Assembly: GCA_964568885.1 (NCBI GenBank)
Contig: CAZMSF010000002.1
Location: 4,439 to 68,438, forward strand
Direction of reading: 5' to 3'
DNA from: JAUSNA01 sp964568885
GTDB taxonomy: Bacteria > Patescibacteriota > Microgenomatia > Levybacterales > GWA1-39-11
DNA length: 64,000 nt
Below, piece after piece: positions 8,902 through 16,762 of the stretch (positions are counted from its first letter, which is position 1; each line of letters opens with the position of its first letter). The notes beneath the pieces were generated by a model. The model had not been told where the DNA came from. It saw nothing but the letters and a program-made list of their open reading frames with translations, and searched no databases. The translations under genes were made by a program, and so were the position numbers.

Positions 8902-8982
8902 ACATAATTAAGTATTAAGTATCACGGTTCGTATTGCAATTTGCAAAGTGAACTGAGCGATGTATTAAGTATCAAGTGGGTA

Positions 8983-9276
8983 TCAGTTCTGTGATGCTTC
9001 GAGGGTGGTGATTCTTTTTTCGTGGGCGGAAATTACTTTATCATTTCGTTCAAAGTGAAGTGTTGAAGCTACATTTTCTTCACGAATATCTACTAATTCT
9101 TTCAAAATCCTATCTTGGGTTGTTTGTATTGTATCCAGCTTGTCATAAATTTGGTTTGATACGTCTTGAACTACTTGCTTCAGGTCGTCCTTTGTCGCAA
9201 AATTTGCTAGTTTTTGATCGAGGTAGGATTTTGTTACAGGTTTGTCTTTTTTTTCTGCGGTTGTCACTTTTTTCAT
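8983..9276 (-). CDS. Small coiled-coil protein
   Basis: 97 residues, highly charged, no membrane segment, no Cys. Starts MKKVTTAEKKDKPVTKSYLDQKL; heptad-like spacing from about residue 20 to the end predicts one long helix or coiled coil (a DDLKQVV, IYDKLDTI, HEKRITTLEA pattern). Short proteins of this style are common in CPR genomes from general knowledge, with no assigned role. Its place inside an exported-protein cluster is unexplained. Confidence 0.7.
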   Translation of the reverse strand: MKKVTTAEKKDKPVTKSYLDQKLANFATKDDLKQVVQDVSNQIYDKLDTIQTTQDRILKELVDIREENVASTLHFERNDKVISAHEKRITTLEASQN

Positions 9277-9341
9277 AGAGATATCTAGAATATCACTTTG
9301 TGGTTAATCTTCAATAAGACAAACTACAACAGTTCGTGAGG

Positions 9342-10271
9342 CTATTGCCCTGCATCATTGCAGATTTTTTGAGAGATATCTTTATATATTTGCTTGAGCT
9401 GAGTGGGGTCGGGAATTTCATAATATGTTGAAAGAGTAGGCTCTGTTGCGATTTTCCCCATCATAGTTCTCATGTCTGGTAAAAAGTATTCGTCTTGAGG
9501 GTCCCCAGGGACATAGAGTGCAATCGTATATATTTTTATCCCCTTGTCTTTTATTTCTTTTGAAACGTCAGGGCTTTGGGTTGGGTCCTGGGAATTGGCA
9601 AAACATCTCAAGTTGGTAGGTGTTTGGTATTGTCTGCCGCTTGCACAATCACGCGGGTTTGTTTCGGGAATGCCATCAGACAGGAAAATGAGCGCAAATT
9701 TCTGATTGGGAAATGTGGTTTGCGCTGCAAGGATTTTATCCCTCTCAAACAGGAACGCGGAACGCGTATTGGTTGCACCGGCCGCACGAAGGTTTTGAAT
9801 CGCTTCCGGCATAGAACTTTTGGCATCTTTATATCGTGAGAATGGGACGTCTTCCTGAACAACAACAGCACCGTCGTCATTACTGCTGAAAGATGAGAGA
9901 CCAATGACCGATTGGTCTGAAAGACTTTGGGTAAAGGTGGTAAGGGCGGATTTTAAGTTGTCAATTTTTGCACCCCTCATGGAACCCGAGCGGTCAACCA
10001 AAAGTCCAACTGCAACTTTGCTTGCACATTCACGGAATTTGATGGTCTTGAGTTGCAAGTTGTTGCGGTTGATGCCGGGGGTTTCTTTTACTATTTCCAA
10101 GTCTCCAGTTTCTCCCGGGTCGGAAAGAGTCGAGCGCGGAGTAACACCGCGAGAAAGTAAGACCCCCATGCCAACTGCAAGGCCAATAAAAGCAAGGGTA
10201 AAAATTGTCCCCGGTCCCGTGAGATTAATGCCAAATCCGCCTCCGCCTCGTCTTCTGTTATTGTTAGCCAT
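9342..10271 (-). CDS. Membrane-anchored von Willebrand factor A domain protein
   Basis: 309 residues. Basic Asn/Arg/Gly head, one membrane segment (about 22-40), a linker with NLQLKT (71-76), then a VWA domain. The metal-ion-dependent adhesion site is visible: DRSGS at 93-97, a Thr in AAGATNTR (about 167), and FLSDG near 195-200. VWA domains usually mediate protein binding through a bound divalent cation. The first 50 residues are nearly the same as those of the neighbour at 10274-11140, with which it is separated by 2 nt, so both are probably made together and inserted in the same way. Ligand unknown. Confidence 0.9.
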   Translation of the reverse strand: MANNNRRRGGGGFGINLTGPGTIFTLAFIGLAVGMGVLLSRGVTPRSTLSDPGETGDLEIVKETPGINRNNLQLKTIKFRECASKVAVGLLVDRSGSMRGAKIDNLKSALTTFTQSLSDQSVIGLSSFSSNDDGAVVVQEDVPFSRYKDAKSSMPEAIQNLRAAGATNTRSAFLFERDKILAAQTTFPNQKFALIFLSDGIPETNPRDCASGRQYQTPTNLRCFANSQDPTQSPDVSKEIKDKGIKIYTIALYVPGDPQDEYFLPDMRTMMGKIATEPTLSTYYEIPDPTQLKQIYKDISQKICNDAGQ

Positions 10272-10273
10272 AA

Positions 10274-11140
10274 TTATAATTGTATAGTAGTGCAGCCTTC
10301 ACTGATATCTCCAACTTGATCTCCGTCGTGAAGGATGAACTGTGCGCGGTATGCATGTCCTGTCTCAAGGCCCAAACTGTCTACCTTCCAAATGATTTCC
10401 GCGCCAAAAAATGGTTCTTGGCGCCTTGCCGAATTTGCAAATTTCACATTGGAATTAGGGGGGTAAGGGTCTGCGCCGGGTCCCAAATCCAAATCATTTG
10501 GGTTTGGCATTACGGCTGCTGCGCCCAAAGGTTTCCATGCCCCATACACCTCGTCGGGTTTGTGCGGGGTGCCGCCGTTTTGAGCATCTCCCGATTTATT
10601 ATTTGGGTCCGAGGTAATATCGCTTAAGAAAAGGGCAGGGTACCAAGGGAAATTATTCGCATCTTTTTGAGTTTCATCGCCAACATTGGGATTTACCACG
10701 TGGTCTTTTGAGCTCGTTGAAGGAGAGACGTTCCCAGCGCCAAGAGTTATTGGCCACTCATCTTGGTAAAAAACTTTAATAGCTCCGCCTTTTACAACCG
10801 GTGTTCCGGGGTCGGGGTTGATTGCCCAAAGGATATATGGCTCGGGACTTCCCTTTATTGCATCATCTCCGCAATCAAACGTCGGGGGAATAACTACTTT
10901 CATTTTGAGGGTTCGAAGCTGCAAATTAGATTTTTGAGGCTCAGTTTGGTTGGTGTCTATCTGGTATGTGTTTTTGTCGTTGAGTCCTGAGAGTGTCGAG
11001 CGGGGAGTTACACCCCGGGACATGAGTATTCCCATGCCAAGAGCAATTCCGATGAAAGCAATGGTAAAAACAGTCCCGGGACCTGTAAGGTTGATGCCAA
11101 AGCCCATTCCTCCCGCGCTTCGTTTTTTTTCCTTTGCCAT
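10274..11140 (-). CDS. Exported protein sharing its membrane anchor with the VWA protein
   Basis: 288 residues from MAKEKKRS at 11140; an ATG at 11167 is possible but adds only nine poorly conserved residues. The segment GFGINLTGPGT and the following helix through SRGVTPRSTLS match the downstream VWA protein almost residue for residue. Then come a linker and NLQLRT (about 72-77). The ectodomain (DCGDDAIKGSPEP to EGCTTIQL) has many Asn/Asp/Gly/Pro turns and no recognised fold. First gene of the minus-strand run and divergent from rpsB. Likely works with the VWA protein at the cell surface. Confidence 0.85.
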   Translation of the reverse strand: MAKEKKRSAGGMGFGINLTGPGTVFTIAFIGIALGMGILMSRGVTPRSTLSGLNDKNTYQIDTNQTEPQKSNLQLRTLKMKVVIPPTFDCGDDAIKGSPEPYILWAINPDPGTPVVKGGAIKVFYQDEWPITLGAGNVSPSTSSKDHVVNPNVGDETQKDANNFPWYPALFLSDITSDPNNKSGDAQNGGTPHKPDEVYGAWKPLGAAAVMPNPNDLDLGPGADPYPPNSNVKFANSARRQEPFFGAEIIWKVDSLGLETGHAYRAQFILHDGDQVGDISEGCTTIQL

Positions 11141-11183
11141 ACCTATAAGTTTAGAATTACATTTCAACCATTGTCAACGTATC

Positions 11184-11212
11184 TTGTTTTTGAATTCAAC
11201 TTTTGGTATACT
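11184..11212 (+). promoter_or_regulatory. Promoter of the rpsB operon
   Basis: TTGTTT (11184-11189), 17-nt spacer, TATACT (11207-11212) with an extended -10 TG (TGGTATACT). Transcription would start near 11219, giving a leader of about 70 nt before rpsB, unlike the leaderless promoters elsewhere in the window. Confidence 0.75.
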
Positions 11213-11229
11213 ACCTTTCATTACATCAT

Positions 11230-11267
11230 GTTCTTGATTACATCCTGGCTGAAAACGCCGCAAGAAC
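11230..11267 (+). promoter_or_regulatory. Hairpin in the rpsB leader, candidate S2 autoregulatory element
   Basis: GTTCTTG (11230-11236) pairs perfectly with CAAGAAC (11261-11267). A smaller GGC/GCC stem lies inside the 24-nt loop. The structure ends immediately before the purine-rich ribosome binding region (GAGGAAAAAAGG). Position suits feedback by ribosomal protein S2; covariation is untested. Confidence 0.5.
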
Positions 11268-11288
11268 AGAGGAAAAAAGGATTATAAT

Positions 11289-12065
11289 ATGCGACAAATT
11301 ACACTGGAAGAATTATTGGAAGCAGGATGCCATTTCGGGCATCAGGTCAACAGGCGTAATCCTAAAGCTAACCGCTACATTTTCGAGGCGCGGCAAGGGG
11401 TTAACATCATCAATCTTGAGGCAACTCAGGAGGGACTCATTGCTGCTGCAGAGTATGTAAAAGAGCTTGCTTCACGAGGAGGAAGTCTTGTTGTGGTTGG
11501 GACAAAAAGACAGGCACAGCAGGTTGTTAAAGAGGAAGTAGAGAGAGCACGGGAAATTACCCCAACAACCATTCATTACATAACGTCCCGTTGGATTGGC
11601 GGAATCTTCACAAACTTTGAAGAGGTCAAGAAGAATTTCAAAAAGCTTGTCGACCTTGAAAAGATTGTAGGTTCTGAAGACCGCGGAGGATACACAAAAA
11701 GAGAGGTTGGACTTTTTGAAAAAGAACTCATCAAGTTGAAAGATATTTACGGTGGACTATTTACTATAAAAGAAGCACCCGACGCAGTTTTTATCATTGA
11801 TACTCATGCCGAGAATACTGCGGTCAGAGAAGCGGCTCGAGTCGGACTCACAACAATTGGGATTACCGACACCAATGCAGATCCTGCAGAAGTGACTTAC
11901 TCAATCCCGGCAAATGACGACGCTGTTGGTTCCATAAAACTTATCACTACCTATCTTATAGACGCATGGATTGAGGGTTCAAAAGAAAAAGTAAAGTCAG
12001 ACAACAAAGCAGCAGAAGCGGCAGCAAAAGAAGCGGCAAAAAAAGCAAAGCCGGCAGATAAATAG
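11289..12065 (+). CDS. rpsB: 30S ribosomal protein S2 (uS2)
   Basis: 258 residues, normal length for uS2. It binds late on the small subunit and is needed for S1 or mRNA recruitment. Family features are visible: MRQITLEELLEAGCHFGHQ at the start, NPKAN-Y-F, GTKRQA, SRWIGG-TNF, and DAVFIIDTHAENTAVREA. The C-terminus is an Ala/Lys-rich tail from about residue 235. A purine-rich Shine-Dalgarno (GAGGAAAAAAGG) precedes the ATG. It is followed by tsf, the classic rpsB-tsf order, and then by rseP, frr and recR. A structured leader is annotated separately. Confidence 0.98.
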   Translation: MRQITLEELLEAGCHFGHQVNRRNPKANRYIFEARQGVNIINLEATQEGLIAAAEYVKELASRGGSLVVVGTKRQAQQVVKEEVERAREITPTTIHYITSRWIGGIFTNFEEVKKNFKKLVDLEKIVGSEDRGGYTKREVGLFEKELIKLKDIYGGLFTIKEAPDAVFIIDTHAENTAVREAARVGLTTIGITDTNADPAEVTYSIPANDDAVGSIKLITTYLIDAWIEGSKEKVKSDNKAAEAAAKEAAKKAKPADK

Positions 12066-12102
12066 AGCGTTTAGTTAGATAGCGTTTAGGGTTTAGTTAA
12101 TT

Positions 12103-12555
12103 ATGAAAATAACAGCAGATCAAATCAAGCAACTTCGAGAAAAAACCCAGGCAGGATTTTCAGACTGCAAAATGGCGCTTGAAGAGGCAAAGGGAGATAT
12201 GAAAAAGGCTGAGGATATCCTTAAGAAAAAAGGATTTGAGAAAGCTGCAAAAAAGTCTGATAGAGAAACAGGTCAAGGGTTAGTTGAATCATATGTTCAC
12301 CAAACAGGAAAAGTAGGAGTTCTTGTTTCACTTCTTTGCGAAACCGACTTTGTTGCACGTACCGATGAATTTAAAACCCTCGCTCACGAGATAGCGATGC
12401 AGGTTGCTGCGATGAATCCGAAAGATATGGATATGCTTTTGAAGCAGGAATACATCAGGGATGGTTCGAAAACAATCGACGACCTCATTAAAGAGACTAT
12501 CGCAAAGCTTGGAGAGAACATCAAGCTCTCAGATTTCAAACGCTCCGAAATCTAA
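12103..12555 (+). CDS. tsf: Elongation factor Ts, short form
   Basis: EF-Ts recycles EF-Tu by releasing GDP. 150 residues, about half of the Escherichia coli protein and shorter than the roughly 196-residue Thermus form. The UBA-like N-domain is clear (IKQLREKTQAGFSDCKMALE with the EF-Tu-contacting region, GDMKKAEDILKKKG). The core holds the TDFVARTDEF motif (around 86-95). The protein ends after LGENIKLSDFKRSEI, so it has one core subdomain and no coiled-coil insertion. Direct GCGTTTAG repeats lie in the 37-nt gap after rpsB. No Shine-Dalgarno stands out. Confidence 0.95.
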   Translation: MKITADQIKQLREKTQAGFSDCKMALEEAKGDMKKAEDILKKKGFEKAAKKSDRETGQGLVESYVHQTGKVGVLVSLLCETDFVARTDEFKTLAHEIAMQVAAMNPKDMDMLLKQEYIRDGSKTIDDLIKETIAKLGENIKLSDFKRSEI

Positions 12556-12633
12556 GTTTTTCTTCCTCTTGCTTGCGTTATTTACCATGTTCTTTTCATA
12601 GTTTTTTAAGTTTAGTTATAGTAAAATGATTGA

Positions 12634-13734
12634 ATGCTCGTAACAGTTATCGCCTTCATACTTATTCTTTCCGTTCTTGTTCTTATTCATGAATTGGGGC
12701 ATTTTTTGGTGGCAAAGAAATTGGGGATTAAAGTTGAGGAATTTGGAATCGGCTTTCCTCCAAGAGCATGGGGTAAAAAAATAGGGGAGACTACCTATTC
12801 AATAAATTGGCTGCCTGTTGGCGGATTTGTAAAACTTTTTGGTGAAGATGATGCCGGAGGAGGAAAGGTCGGTAAGAGTGTTGTGATGTCCTCAGGTGAT
12901 GTCGAGCGTGCATATTACGCGCGGCCACTTTGGCAGAGAATGAGTGTGGTGACGGCCGGTGTTGTCATGAATTTCGTTCTTGCAGTTGTTGTCATTTCTT
13001 TCCTCTTTGCAACTCAAGGAGTACCTCTTCCAACAGAACACGTGAAAGTGACCGAAGTATCGCATCAATCGCCTGCGGAAATTGCGGGGCTAAGACCCGG
13101 CGACCAAGTCATTTCAATGAACGGGGTTGTACTCAAGGACTCCAATAAATTTATCAGCGAGACACAAAAACATAAGGGCAAAGAAGTAACACTTATCGTT
13201 GTTAGAGACGGTCAGGAATTTGCTACCAAAATAACTCCCCGTGCAAATCCTCCGAAGGGGCAAGGGGCGATGGGTGTTGCCATTACAAATATTGAAGTCA
13301 AAAAATACTCTTGGTTTGAGGCGCCATTTTACGGGACCATGGAAGCTGCGAAATTTTCACTTGTGATTTTGCAAGGACTGGTAAGTATGATAGGGGATTT
13401 TGTCTTACATGGGGTAAAACCGCAAGGTGTTGCGGGACCAATTGGTGTTGCACAGTTGACCGGGGAAGCGGTCAGGGCAGGCTGGTTTGCAGTGCTGTGG
13501 TTCCTCTCCCTTTTATCCCTTAACTTGGCAGTGCTTAATATTCTGCCGATTCCTGCACTTGACGGAGGAAGGTTCTTTTTTATGATAATTGAAATGGTAA
13601 CCGGTAAAAAAGTGAGCCCGAAGTACGAAGCAATCGCGCATGGTGCCGGACTGGTTGCGCTTCTTGCTCTTATGGCTCTTATTACCGTTTTTGATGTTGC
13701 CAGGCTCATTCAGGGGAAGAGCATCTTGCCTTAA
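12634..13734 (+). CDS. rseP: Site-2 intramembrane metalloprotease RseP
   Basis: 366-residue zinc protease that cuts membrane-spanning regulators within the bilayer. HELGH (zinc ligands H19 and H23, catalytic E20) lies in the first membrane helix. A PDZ domain spans about 128-205 (SPAEIAGLRPGDQVISMNG). The second active-site motif LNILPIPALDGGRFF carries the zinc-binding Asp (about 310). At least four membrane segments can be drawn. One PDZ rather than two is usual in many bacteria. A possible -10 TAAAAT sits 6 nt before the ATG, or TATAGT 11 nt before. The target anti-sigma or regulator is not in this window. Confidence 0.95.
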   Translation: MLVTVIAFILILSVLVLIHELGHFLVAKKLGIKVEEFGIGFPPRAWGKKIGETTYSINWLPVGGFVKLFGEDDAGGGKVGKSVVMSSGDVERAYYARPLWQRMSVVTAGVVMNFVLAVVVISFLFATQGVPLPTEHVKVTEVSHQSPAEIAGLRPGDQVISMNGVVLKDSNKFISETQKHKGKEVTLIVVRDGQEFATKITPRANPPKGQGAMGVAITNIEVKKYSWFEAPFYGTMEAAKFSLVILQGLVSMIGDFVLHGVKPQGVAGPIGVAQLTGEAVRAGWFAVLWFLSLLSLNLAVLNILPIPALDGGRFFFMIIEMVTGKKVSPKYEAIAHGAGLVALLALMALITVFDVARLIQGKSILP

Positions 13735-13746
13735 CAAGATTTTTTT
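13723..13746 (+). terminator. Short hairpin and T-run at the rseP stop codon
   Basis: ATCTTG (13723-13728) pairs with CAAGAT (13735-13740) and is followed by six T. The loop contains the rseP stop codon. The stem is short and AT-rich, so a weak terminator between rseP and frr is the best reading. Confidence 0.45.
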
Positions 13747-13788
13747 GATTGAAAAATTCCTCTTGGTCTGCTAATCTAAAGTACATTT

Positions 13789-14352
13789 ATGGACAGCCAA
13801 ATAACGAACTCCACAAAAACACGAATGGAGAAAGCCTTTTCGGTTTTGAGGGAAGATTTTGGGACGGTTAAGACCGGCAAAGCAAACCCGCAGCTTGTTG
13901 AGAACGTCGTAATAAATGCATACGGAGGAACGACAAGGCTAAAGGTGATGGAGCTTGCGACTATTCACGTTGTTGACCACGAAACATTGACAATTACACC
14001 CTTTGACCGAACAGTTCTTGGGGATTTGGAGCGTGGCATTTCGGATAGTCAAATGGGGCTTGGCCTTGCGACAGACGGCAATCTCATCAGAGTGACTATC
14101 CCTCCATTGTCTCAAGAGCGGCGAGAGGAATTTGTAAAGCTTATTCATAAAAAGGCAGAAAATGGGAAAATTATGATACGGCAGGCAAGGCAAGAGTCAA
14201 ACGATGAGATAGCAAAATTGAAAAAAGACGGAGAAATAACCGAGGACGACGAAAAAAGATTGGAAAAGGAAGTTCAGAAATTGACTGACGAATATGTGGA
14301 AAAAATCGACGAAGCACGAGATATGAAAGAGAAAGAACTAATGACGGTCTAA
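13789..14352 (+). CDS. frr: Ribosome recycling factor
   Basis: 187 residues, full length. RRF acts with EF-G to split the post-termination ribosome. Characteristic text: the N-terminal three-helix part, VENVVINAYGGTTRLKVMELATI, then ITPFD, NLIRVTIPPLSQERREEFVK, and the C-terminal helix with VQKLTDEYVEKIDE. Housekeeping neighbour of tsf and recR, in the usual order rpsB-tsf-...-frr but with rseP inserted where pyrH often sits. recR begins 14 nt after its stop, so co-transcription is likely. Confidence 0.97.
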   Translation: MDSQITNSTKTRMEKAFSVLREDFGTVKTGKANPQLVENVVINAYGGTTRLKVMELATIHVVDHETLTITPFDRTVLGDLERGISDSQMGLGLATDGNLIRVTIPPLSQERREEFVKLIHKKAENGKIMIRQARQESNDEIAKLKKDGEITEDDEKRLEKEVQKLTDEYVEKIDEARDMKEKELMTV

Positions 14353-14366
14353 AGACCCCTTCTTCC

Positions 14367-14972
14367 ATGCGGATTCCAAAAGCTTTAGAGAGAGTTATTG
14401 AAAATTTTGAACGGCTCCCGGGCATCGGTCCAAAAAGTGCCCAAAGGCTGGGGTTTTATCTTTTGCATGTTCCCCAAAGTGATTTAGACGCATTTGCGCA
14501 AAACCTAACCCTTCTTAAAACGAACACGAAGATGTGTTCTGTTTGCTTTAATATTGGAACTACCGAAATTTGTGACGTCTGTTCGGACAGTGAACGTGAC
14601 AAAACAATTATTTGTATTGTTGAGGATGCGTTGGACGTTTTGGCATTTGAAAAGTCGGACAAATTCAATGGGGTATACCACGTATTGCATGGTGTTATTG
14701 ACCCTCTTAATTCAATAGGTCCGGATGACATTTATATTCCACAGCTAATGAAGCGTCTGGCTACGGACAGTGACGTTGCCGAGCTTATTGTCGCCACAAA
14801 TCCTACAATGGAAGGCGAGGCAACTGCAATGTACATCGTAAAACAAATAAAACAGCACCATCCCGAACTTACTATTTCGCGAATTGGCCGCGGACTGCCG
14901 GTTGGGGCAGATATAGAATATGCGGACGAAGTGACTTTATCCCGCGCTTTGGAAGGACGTTCTCAATACTAG
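14367..14972 (+). CDS. recR: Recombination mediator RecR
   Basis: 201 residues, full length. RecR helps load RecA onto gapped DNA with RecO and RecF. Visible in order: helix-hairpin-helix (LPGIGPKSAQRL, about 17-28), C4 zinc finger with C57, C60, C69 and C72, Toprim core (ICIVEDALDVLAFE), and the C-terminal Walker-like loop region with ISRIGRGLPVGADIEYADEVTL. Convergent with the next gene at 14986. Confidence 0.97.
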   Translation: MRIPKALERVIENFERLPGIGPKSAQRLGFYLLHVPQSDLDAFAQNLTLLKTNTKMCSVCFNIGTTEICDVCSDSERDKTIICIVEDALDVLAFEKSDKFNGVYHVLHGVIDPLNSIGPDDIYIPQLMKRLATDSDVAELIVATNPTMEGEATAMYIVKQIKQHHPELTISRIGRGLPVGADIEYADEVTLSRALEGRSQY

Positions 14973-14985
14973 AAATTCTTAATGC

Positions 14986-16716
14986 TTAGGAGGTTGCCAG
15001 AGGGGGAGGTGTTCCACTCCCTGTTGGCGTTTCGGTTGTCCCGGTTGATGTACCTGCGCCTGCTAAGGCCGGCTCAGTAGGAGAAGCAGCTTCTGATGTT
15101 GTTGCCGTACCAAGACTTGAAGCACCTGCTGCATCCGCGACTGCAGCTGCGGATTCAAGCACATTTCCACCCATTGAAACTCCACTTTCCATAGCGGGTG
15201 CAGAGACTCCAGATGTGGGGAGTGCGCCACCGTCCGTTTCGGCCGATGCTGCTACCTGACTTGCTTGTCCCAAGATATCCATAGGGGGAGGCTCCGGAGC
15301 TACGGTTGTAGAGGCAGAACCCAAAGCGGGTTCAGCTGGCGCCTCCGGAACAGTGGGCGAAGGAACGTCGGCTTCAGATGGGGCGGTTACGGGTGCTGCT
15401 GCTTCTCCCATGGAGGGGGGCATCCCTGTTCCAAATGGCGGCGGCGGTTCGGTAGGAGCTCCTGCAAGAGGTGTTGGAGTCGACTCGAGTTTTAGAGCGT
15501 TTGGATCTGATGGAATCGCTGCGGGTGCCTCAGGGGCAGGGGACACACCACCAACGACGGGCGCGTCGGGATGCGCCGCTGAAGCGTCAATTGACCAACT
15601 TGCAGGGGTGGTGGGTGCGGCAGCTTCACCGGCAGGTGCCATGTCGGTTGTCGGTTTGTACTCCGGCACGGCTGGTGCGGCGGGTGGTTCTACTACTGCT
15701 GAAGGGCCTGATGTGGTTGGCTCTGAGGCAGGAGCGGATGGCCATGCCGACGCTGTTTCTGTTGAGGAAGCCGTCGTATCTGATGTGCTGTCCGGAGTCA
15801 AACCGGGAGTTGCGTCGGTTGCGCTTGATGATGCGCTAGCTTCTGTTTGAACACCATAGCTTGGAAAGGCTTCTGAAGGTGATGGTGTGGTTCCCGCAGA
15901 TGATGTGTCGTCTGCCTTAGCATCAGGTGATGTTGCAGTACCCATCGCAGCGGTTGCCGTTTTATCAATCTCATCCAAAGCCGCATTTGTCCCGGCTGCA
16001 TTTTTGACTATAGAATCGGCCTCTGTTACTGCGCTTGCAGCCGTCGGGTCTGTTGTTTCCGGGGTTTCTGCGACCGTGTCAGCTGCCGGTGTTGTCGCTT
16101 CCGGAGTTGATGTTGGGGACTCGGCTGCAAGTGCTGCTGGTGTCTCAGTACCCATCGGGGAAAGTCCATCTTGGGCCGCAGCTTCCGGAATTGAAGGCAT
16201 CACCGGTTCTTGATTGACAGCGGCTGCTGCTTCAGGGGTAACATTTGGTACTGGAGGAGTAACCCCGTCTTTGAGGTGATCGGGCATGGCATTTGCGGGT
16301 TGTCCGACTGTTTCGGTTTTTATACCACCTCTCAGACCAATAAATCCAAGAAGTCTATTCCCCAGTCCCGGCTTTGGTGGAGCGGCTTGTGCAGCTGCTT
16401 TTTCGGCAACCATTGTATTATGGGTTGCTTGAAGAGATGCCACATCAGGGGTTCCAAGTGGTGCCATAGGATTAAGCGTTGCCGAGGCTTCTGAAGTCGC
16501 TACCGATGAAGCGCCGAGCTCCGGCATAGCAGGAGTGACAGGTGTTGCTGCCGTTGCTGCTTCGACTGGTGTCGGCATTGCGTTTACTTCTGGAGCTGAC
16601 GCGCCGGGCGTAGGAAGTAAGCCGTTACCGGCTTCGGTTGCAACAGGTGCTGCTGCTTGTGGTGCTTCTAAAGTTGCGACACCACCGGATTGATTTTCGC
16701 CGTTGTTTGGTCCCAT
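14986..16716 (-). CDS. Intrinsically disordered Ala/Pro/Ser/Thr-rich protein
   Basis: 576 residues almost wholly composed of Ala, Pro, Ser, Thr, Glu, Gly and Val, without Cys, signal peptide or membrane helix. The only ordered-looking part is a basic, Gly/Leu-rich stretch at about 115-134 (KPGLGNRLLGFIGLRGG), which could be an amphipathic membrane- or nucleic-acid-binding helix. Coding is supported by one long uninterrupted frame with an ATG 46 nt downstream of the cofE-like gene on the same strand. Acidic-plus-Pro/Ala composition resembles cytosolic linker or scaffold proteins. No function can be assigned. Other frames in this region are also open because of the codon bias. Confidence 0.7.
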   Translation of the reverse strand: MGPNNGENQSGGVATLEAPQAAAPVATEAGNGLLPTPGASAPEVNAMPTPVEAATAATPVTPAMPELGASSVATSEASATLNPMAPLGTPDVASLQATHNTMVAEKAAAQAAPPKPGLGNRLLGFIGLRGGIKTETVGQPANAMPDHLKDGVTPPVPNVTPEAAAAVNQEPVMPSIPEAAAQDGLSPMGTETPAALAAESPTSTPEATTPAADTVAETPETTDPTAASAVTEADSIVKNAAGTNAALDEIDKTATAAMGTATSPDAKADDTSSAGTTPSPSEAFPSYGVQTEASASSSATDATPGLTPDSTSDTTASSTETASAWPSAPASEPTTSGPSAVVEPPAAPAVPEYKPTTDMAPAGEAAAPTTPASWSIDASAAHPDAPVVGGVSPAPEAPAAIPSDPNALKLESTPTPLAGAPTEPPPPFGTGMPPSMGEAAAPVTAPSEADVPSPTVPEAPAEPALGSASTTVAPEPPPMDILGQASQVAASAETDGGALPTSGVSAPAMESGVSMGGNVLESAAAVADAAGASSLGTATTSEAASPTEPALAGAGTSTGTTETPTGSGTPPPLATS

Positions 16717-16762
16717 TACAATAAGTTACAAGAAGAGGGAATAGTTTGTCAAGAGTTGTCGA

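Noticed and set aside
8912..8974. Repeated GTATTAAGTATCA (8912-8924 and 8962-8974) as a possible operator
   Set aside because: The repeats are AT-rich and similar text occurs near 36290-36350. There is no fixed relation to a promoter, so chance or slippage is likely.
15353..15850. Open plus-strand frames opposite the disordered protein
   Set aside because: They arise from the Ala/Pro/Ser/Thr codon bias on the other strand. They lack start signals and fall inside one longer minus-strand frame.
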